Assembly (NCBI GenBank): GCA_004380135.1
Contig: QXCR01000120.1
Coordinates: 62,001-126,000, forward strand
Reading direction: 5' to 3'
Length of the DNA stretch: 64,000 nucleotides
DNA from: Stemphylium vesicarium
Lineage: Eukaryota > Ascomycota > Dothideomycetes > Pleosporales > Pleosporaceae
Part shown: piece by piece, positions 58,101 through 64,000 of the stretch
Numbering within the stretch: position 1 is the stretch's first letter
Layout of the letters: each line of letters begins with the position of its first letter
Notes under the pieces: model-generated
What the model saw: only the letters and a program-made list of their open reading frames with translations
Told to the model about the DNA's origin: nothing
The model's database searches: none
Program-made: the position numbers and the translations under genes

Positions 58101-60145
58101 TCCGCGGATTGGTCGAATGGCTTGCATTGACCTGTCGGACTCAGGAACCCAGCCTTTCCAAGGTTCAAGTAGTTGTGAACGCCGGAAATGATGTTGACTC
58201 CTCCAGCAACGGCCATCGGGCACTCTCCGGACCAGATAGACTGGCAAGCGCGGTTGATGGCAACAAGCGAAGATGAACAAGCAGTGTCGATGACTTCAGC
58301 AGGCCCAGTCCAGCCATAGAAATGGCTGATCCTCCCGCATAGGAATGCTCGGATGGTACCAGTAGCTGTGTATGCGGTAGGCGCGTGAGCACCGGTGTTA
58401 TCCGTGTACTCGATGAAGCTTGCTCCGATAAAGCAGCCAACTCTGTCACCACTCTCACGAGAATGTCTGCGGAGATAACCTGCGGAATCCAGAGCTTGGA
58501 AGGTCAATTCCAATAAGAGTCGCTGCTGCGGGTCCATGCTAGCTGCCTCCTTCGCGTTGGAACGAAAGAAGGCCCAGTCGAACTCGTCGGCCCCATCGAT
58601 GAAGTTGCCGAACCATTTCGGCTTCCACTTCTCATTCTGTAGTGCGCGGAAGCTCTCGTGAAGAGGCACTCTGTCCGGACGGACCTCTTCGCAGGTCGAC
58701 TTGCCGGCGGCGAGGAGCTGCCATAGTTCTTCGAGGTCGTTTGCTTGTGGGAGTCGGCATGAAACTCCGGTGACGGCGATGGCGTTCTCAGGGCTAGCGC
58801 TATGTGTTAGCGCGGCGCTAGGTTAAGCGAGAAAGGAGGTCATCATGGTGATCCAGGGCAACTTACTACTTATACTCAGCCAATCTGGCTGTCTCGAGCG
58901 CAGTATGAACCTCGACCTTCGAAACCCGCAATCGCGCGTTGTGGAACGGCATCAGAGGAACAGGGTCGCCGATTCCGAATAACGCAAATGTGTGTGATTC
59001 AGTACCAGACAGTGCTAGGTCTTGTGCCACTTCCTTCAACAGTCGATACCATTCGCATCGAGAGGCAAGAATAGTGTTGATGGCCTCGTGTGTGAGCGAA
59101 CAATTCCTTAGCGGCTTGCCGTCGATATTCGATCGTACTGAAACCTTCAGCTGGCCCGCATCCGGCAACTGCATCTCGTCATGCTTCTGGCATATCTCGA
59201 AAAGCACCTTGACCAGAGGCGCATTCTCAGGGTTGTGTACTTTGCCACGGATGTGGATATCGGTGACTAGTAGTCCCTGGTCGCGAGCTCTGTCTGCCAG
59301 TTGCTTGAGCGGCAGTACTGGGCCTACGATGCTTATTGTTCGTGGGTCGGTAATCGCGGAAATGTAGCACTAAAGAGGTCGTAAGTAAACGCATGTCACA
59401 TGGAATGGTAGCCAGCTATTGCTGGAATATCCCCTTTGTCTGGGGGGTTCGCGACGCTACGGTACCAGCAGAGGCACGAACGAGGTGGAAACCTAGCGGA
59501 GGAGGATGAGAGAAAACGACTTACTCCAGGAATGCCTTGTATTAGCTCATCTCCTTGTTGAGAAGCTCTCAACCGTACCGCGATGGTTGTAGACCCGACG
59601 ATCGACTCGTCGTCACCAAGCTCACCAAATGCTCCAACCGCAAGAGCCAAACGCACAGCTCTAGCAGCAAGACGAACCACATCTTCTTCGTCTTTGGCAC
59701 AGGCGACGGCGAAGGCTGTAGGGAGACCCCCACAGTATCCTTGGGCACCGCCGCCCTTCTTCAGGCTTGATAGCATTTGGTCGTGTGTGATGTCATGTAG
59801 CTCTAACAACTGGAAGTATTGGCAGATTTGAATGACAACCAATAGCGGTAGAGCCAGAATCCCAGACATGGAGCTAGACACAGGTCCAGCTATTCCGTCT
59901 TTGATCCATCTCTCCAGATTAGCGACGTGTCGCTCGCCTGAGGAGAGTTGTGCAATATCCGCATGAGATTCGCATAGCGTATCCCAGGTGTCTCTTAGTG
60001 ATGTGATAGCCTCGGCGAAAGGCTGTAGGCGGGGATGTTGGACAATGTATTTCTGCAATTGTTCGAGGTAGGCTTCTGTGGGAGCTTTGCTCTGGGGGCA
60101 AAAGAATGCCACCGAGGGCGCGAACTGGCTGGATTGGCCTGACAT
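52145..60145 (-). CDS. Non-reducing PKS, SAT-KS-AT-PT-ACP-ACP-CMeT-TE
   Basis: Five exons, 60145-59525, 59369-58870, 58799-57498, 57446-53083 and 53034-52145, give 2558 aa. Introns are 155, 70, 51, 51 and 48 bp minus none other (four in total: 155, 70, 51, 48). SAT ~1-370 has GYCGG (Cys138). KS ~376-800 has DTACSSS (Cys548), EAHGTGTQ and NTGHAES. AT ~890-1200 has GHSFGE (Ser984). PT ~1270-1560 has INGHAVRGRPLCPAS and a later VSIDAFIQVSG (catalytic His and Asp). ACP1 has GDLGIDSLAS; ACP2 has QDLGFDSLST. CMeT ~1950-2170 has ILEVGAGMGGTTKRL. The last ~295 residues are an alpha/beta hydrolase with HGGGH, GWSTGSH, HGENDE and a late His. This is the fungal C-methylating non-reducing group (mycophenolic acid MpaC, AusA and cichorine type), which makes methylated orsellinic-type acids. 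Confidence 0.95.
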
Positions 60146-60673
60146 AGCGACAAAGCTTGCCTTGTGGAAGAATTCTTGACGAATTGGATGAAGAGATGAA
60201 AAATAAAGTTCACTGCCAGAGCCTTGATCCTTACCCTAGCTATATACAATGTACCTCTACATGCGCAATCATACCCCAGGTCGAGAACCGTACCCACACA
60301 CACGACAACAACGGGCCTACTAAGATACTCCACGATACGTAGATTAGGTAGTGCCCCGGAGTAGAGACGAGATGTGGGACAGTTTTTTGTGTGCTTGTCT
60401 CCATCTAGTATAGGGCTGCGTGGCTGCTGGCGTAGTGAGGCCGAGTAACTGCCGTATACCTGGCCACATATCGCGAAAAACACCGAATGCGAAAGAGCTG
60501 TCGCGTGATTCGAGGCAAGGCCGCAATGTATCCTATCTGCTCGGTGTAGCTACGAGTCAAGAATGATAACGAGACGACTTTGAGGGTCTCTAGGTGTTTC
60601 CATCGATCATTTCGTCGACACCACGTCTCCTCTCCAGACGTCTCTGGCCAATATTGGCAGGCTAGGCATCAGC
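60146..60673. promoter_or_regulatory. Divergent promoter of PKS and P450
   Basis: It separates the start codons of the PKS gene (60145, -) and the P450 gene (60674, +), so both may respond to one regulator. A TATATA core at 60241-60246 lies 96 bp from the PKS start. I could not identify the regulator's binding site by eye. Confidence 0.6.
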
Positions 60674-62308
60674 ATGAACATTGTTTTGCGTATTTTCTCT
60701 CTGGGGGTAAGTGTGGTGTCGATACCAGCAATCTGATCAGCTTCTAACGTTGACCAGATTGCCTCCGTTGTTGGATGGCTGGCATACAACGTCCTCTTTC
60801 ATCCACTTCGAAAGTACCCGGGTCCGTTATGGTGGCGGGCAACCCCAATACCCCGCATCCTCTCCAGATGGAGGGGTACTACTGTCTTTGATGCGCATCG
60901 CTTCCACGAACAATATGGTCCAGTAGTGCGGTTGAGCCCTTGGGAATTGAGCTACACCTCCAGTGATGCATGGAAGGGTAATTATCACCGTTTTCACGCC
61001 CACAAATCCCTACTAACTCCAAAAGACATCCATGGCACAGGAAACTCCGCCCCTCGAAAGCCGCTACCGAAGAACCCCCTCGCCAATCCCCCGCCAATGT
61101 CGGGCGAGCCAGGAATAATTGATGTCATGGACGACGACAAGCATCGCGAGCAACGCCAACTCTTCAACCAAGGCTTCTCCACTCGAGCGCTGAAGGAACA
61201 AGAGCCGCTTCTGCGCAAGCATGTCGATCGATTGGTAGCAGCTGTGCAGTCGCGCGCTAATCAAGGCCTCGAGACCAACATGGTGGACATGTTCAACTTC
61301 CTAGCCTTCGACGTCATGGGAGACCTGGCTTTTGGTGCGTCTCTTGGTCTTTTGGAGCGGTCAGAGTACAACAGTTGGGTTCGAGTGATCGTCGCGACTA
61401 TCAAGGTCGTCACTATCCGCATCGTCGTATTCTACCACATCCCGTTTGCATCGAAAATCATGCCGTTGTTGGTCCCGAAATCGATGAAGGCGAAGCGAGA
61501 TGCCCATATGAAGTTCGCCGAGGATAGAGTGCGAGAGCGACTTGAGAGGAAGACTGATCGTCCCGATCTCTGGGGTCTGATCACCGGTGGACCGGACGGA
61601 AAGAAAGCACGCCTTTCGCTGGACCAAATGGTCGGCAATGCCGCTCTTTTCATGGTTGTTGGGTCAGAGACCACTGCGACCGTGCTTTCGGGAACCCTGT
61701 ACTTGCTCTTGAAACATCCCAAGTGTCTGGAAAGGGTCAAGCGTGAGATTCACCACACGTTCAATTCGAAAGAAGAGATAGCGATTGAGGCCCTTCCGAA
61801 GCTGACGTACCTAACTGCAGTCCTGGACGAGGCCATGAGGATCTATCCCGCTGCTCCAGAAACTTTAGCGAGAGTGGTCCCGGCCGGAGGCACAACGATT
61901 TGCGGCGAATACGTTCCTCAGGGTGCGACGGTGTTCATCCTGCATTATCCGACATTTCACTCTACACGAAATTTCGTACGGCCAGACTCGTTCGCGCCGG
62001 AGAGATGGCTACCTGAGGGTGACATGGAATTTGCGAAAGACGATAAGAAGGCTTTCAACCCTTTTTCGGTTGGCCCACGCGCTTGCTTGGGAAGAAAGTA
62101 AGTCCAGACCCCCAGTCGCCGAGCGCAACGCTAACCCAATCAAAGTTTGGCAAATTACGAGTTGAGGCTGGCTTTGAGCCGTCTGCTCTGGGACTTTGAG
62201 TTTGAGCTTAACGAAAGCTGCGAAAACTGGATGGACCAAGAGACCTACTCCTTCTGGCTGAAGCCGCCACTGATGGTCAAGGCACGGTCTGCTAAGCAGA
62301 AGGCGTAA
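60674..62308 (+). CDS. Cytochrome P450 monooxygenase
   Basis: Four exons, 60674-60706, 60758-60977, 61026-62097 and 62146-62308, give 495 aa, normal for a microsomal P450. The N-terminus is a hydrophobic anchor (VLRIFSLGIASVVGWLAY) then a Pro-rich KYPGPLWW. The 48-bp intron in the open frame is supported by TACTAACT and by the expected WKDIHGTGN. The I-helix motif is VGSETTAT, the ExxR motif is EAMRIYP, and the heme loop is FSVGPRACLGRNLAN, the Cys ligand intact and the loop split by intron 3. It shares the 0.5-kb divergent promoter with the PKS gene, so oxidation of the PKS product is the natural guess. Endoplasmic reticulum membrane. Substrate unknown. Confidence 0.94.
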
Positions 62309-63796
62309 CCGTCCGCATGTCGCCGACAGCGGAGTGGGAATCCGACCCCCAGCAAGTAAATGTGTGGATGCAATCTGGTAGCTTCGATAGAACAAATCTC
62401 TCCCCGCGTCCTCTGCGTCTTTCCTTTCTTAAGATGTGGGTCTGGATAGTTCGGGTGCACGTCGGACGGCTGTCACTATCTCATAGCTCATGTAAATCAG
62501 TCAGTAGCCGAATGATTGCAGATAGGTTGAATTCTTATCCAAGCTCCTGTAGAAGAATATCTCTGCCGAGTTTTTAGCCACGGATAAGGTCCCAAAGAAG
62601 AAGGTGTACCGTACTGTATCGATCTATCGCCAGAACGGTGTGTTGATGTGAGTAGACGGGCCGTTTCAGGCCCGAAGTCGCATACGAGCAACTTGATTTC
62701 TTCTGTTTGATCCAATCACCAAATCCACTAACAGCTTGCGCAAGCCCTGGTCTTGTGGTGGAGTGCCAGCATTCCGTAGACTAGACAACAACGACAACTC
62801 ATGCTCGTAGAGTGGGTGAGGGCATACCTCGGGGGCATGCCCTCGGGTCAAGTCGAAACAGCTCAATTATACGACGCGTATTGCCAAGGGCGAATTGGCG
62901 TCTATACAGAGTCAGCAGTGTGCAGTAATTAGCATAGCCCCACGTTCATTGATCATACCACTGGCGTCGTTTGAACGTGTGAGATAGCGTCTCTGTAGCT
63001 TCTCCACGGCTAATAAGCTCAACGTCTTGGTACGACAAGCCTTCTCTAGTCTAATGTCATGCATTTTACTCAAGACTCCTTCGGCCAGCAGATGGTAGGG
63101 TTTGAAGTCGCAAGCTTGTCTTCAGAATCGCAGAGTGCAGGCTCCGACTACGGAACGTTTCGTTGTACGAAGCCTTCGAGCAGGCTCATAGATTAGCAAG
63201 GAATGATCAGGATCGATAACCAGATGTCTATCATTGTTCAAACAGCCCTCAAACCCCCCGCAATCTCATTTGATGGGGGCGGGGCGATTCTCGTATCGTC
63301 GTGCCTTGTTGTCCGTGAAGACTCGTGTGTCGGACAATCTTCATCCGGAAGCTATGGATAATCGTATCGCACATGAGTCGCGGCGAGTCAAGCTAGCGCT
63401 CAACGCTCAGTCTCGGACCGTTGCCCTGCGGTTTGATAGCAATCGCGATGCCTTCCGAATTCTTCAAGAACATTTTCCGGGCCCCTCATTCTCTGTGTTG
63501 CGGTGCGCGCATTGATAAGCGGTGGCTTGCAATGTGGAGAAAGCTTGCTGCTATACACCTCTAAGCCTCGCGCATGATTAGTAAACTTTCGAACACGTTT
63601 CGTGTTGGGATACTGTCCGGCGTCGCTATGGCGAGATCATGTCGTGAGGATCGCTAAAGTGGATGGGATGGATGCCCAGGTGTTTGATAAGATAGCGACG
63701 CTGTCACGTGAGCAATGACACCACAAGGCATGCGCAACAGCTTCAAGATGTCACTTTCATTCAGGTAGAAAACTACAACATTCCCTCTGGCCAGCT
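62309..63796. other. Intergenic, no gene recognised
   Basis: About 1.5 kb between the P450 gene (+) and the transporter gene (-). Short open frames, e.g. 63234-63515, resemble nothing known. I see no repeat or RNA gene. Confidence 0.5.
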
Positions 63797-64000
63797 TCAG
63801 TCACCACGTCTTTGGCCCTCGTTATCCGAGCGCACCACTTCCGGCTCTTCTTCAGCGTGGTCCAGACTCTGCTCCTTGCCCAGTTTCGGGTTGCGAATAA
63901 CTAGCGAGAAAGCAACTAAGAGTACTGCAAGACAAATCCCTGTAATGCAAAGCAGCTTCTGTACATGACGATATGCTTGTATCACAGCATCACGCTCCAG
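63797..64000 (-). CDS. MFS-type transporter, C-terminal end only
   Basis: The frame continues beyond the window. The visible 67 codons read YRHVQKLLCITGICLAVLL as the last hydrophobic segment, then RNPKLGKEQSLDHAEEE and a polar tail to the stop at 63797. This matches the end of fungal major-facilitator transporters of the siderophore-iron or TRI12 group, where the last helix is followed by RNPKLG-like and EQSL blocks. A transporter next to a PKS/P450 pair is common, and it may export the product or take up iron. The call rests on a short C-terminus. Confidence 0.6.
   Translation of the reverse strand: MERDAVIQAYRHVQKLLCITGICLAVLLVAFSLVIRNPKLGKEQSLDHAEEEPEVVRSDNEGQRRGD

Noticed and set aside
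63234..63515. 93-codon plus-strand frame
   Set aside because: No recognisable protein features; ordinary open frame between two real genes.

Overview
The window is nuclear DNA of a filamentous ascomycete, most likely a Dothideomycete of the Pleosporales type (lineage inferred). The protein families are fungal, introns are mostly 47-75 bp with GT..AG ends and a CTAAC/CTGAC-like branch site, genes lie on both strands without operons, and there is a large reducing-type-free (non-reducing) polyketide synthase locus. Exon structures below were worked out by eye from splice sites, reading phase and family conservation.

Layout. 0.4-19.9 kb is mostly housekeeping: a cyclase-family hydrolase (-), an RTA1-like seven-helix membrane protein (+), a HAM1-domain protein (-), a broken CorA-type channel gene with a ubiquitin-like N-terminus (-), a two-PH-domain protein (-, with a GC-AG intron), and the ribosome-biogenesis GTPase EFL1/Ria1 (+). 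19.9-27.5 kb is a 7.6 kb stretch with no recognisable gene. It holds many diverged short motifs (ATGGTCTGC..CGG, pyrimidine tracts, CTAAAA) and several TATA-box-like sites. 27.5-34.1 kb has an NmrA-like oxidoreductase (+), a 1003-aa Zn2Cys6 regulator (-) and a small secreted cysteine-rich protein (-).

34.2-41 kb is decayed accessory DNA: a 1.2 kb element with 20-bp terminal inverted repeats carrying a BED-finger (hAT-type) transposase remnant, a gene fragment abutting it, two SET-domain genes (one with an internal stop), and an epoxide hydrolase pseudogene with three premature stops and a frameshift. An HhH-GPD DNA glycosylase-like gene follows.

42.2-64 kb looks like a secondary-metabolite cluster: a PRISE-type reductase, a pathway-type regulator with two C2H2 fingers plus a Zn2Cys6 finger, an APH-kinase remnant, an NRPS-like enzyme (A-T-C plus a carrier-like end lacking its serine), a 2558-aa non-reducing PKS (SAT-KS-AT-PT-ACP-ACP-CMeT-TE), a divergently transcribed P450, and the C-terminal end of an MFS-type transporter running off the window. 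The PKS would make a C-methylated aromatic acid or aldehyde-level product. The NRPS-like enzyme is the most unusual part: its A domain has Ala where amino-acid-activating domains have the Asp that grips the alpha-amino group, so it may activate something other than an ordinary amino acid. The product is not recognised from sequence.
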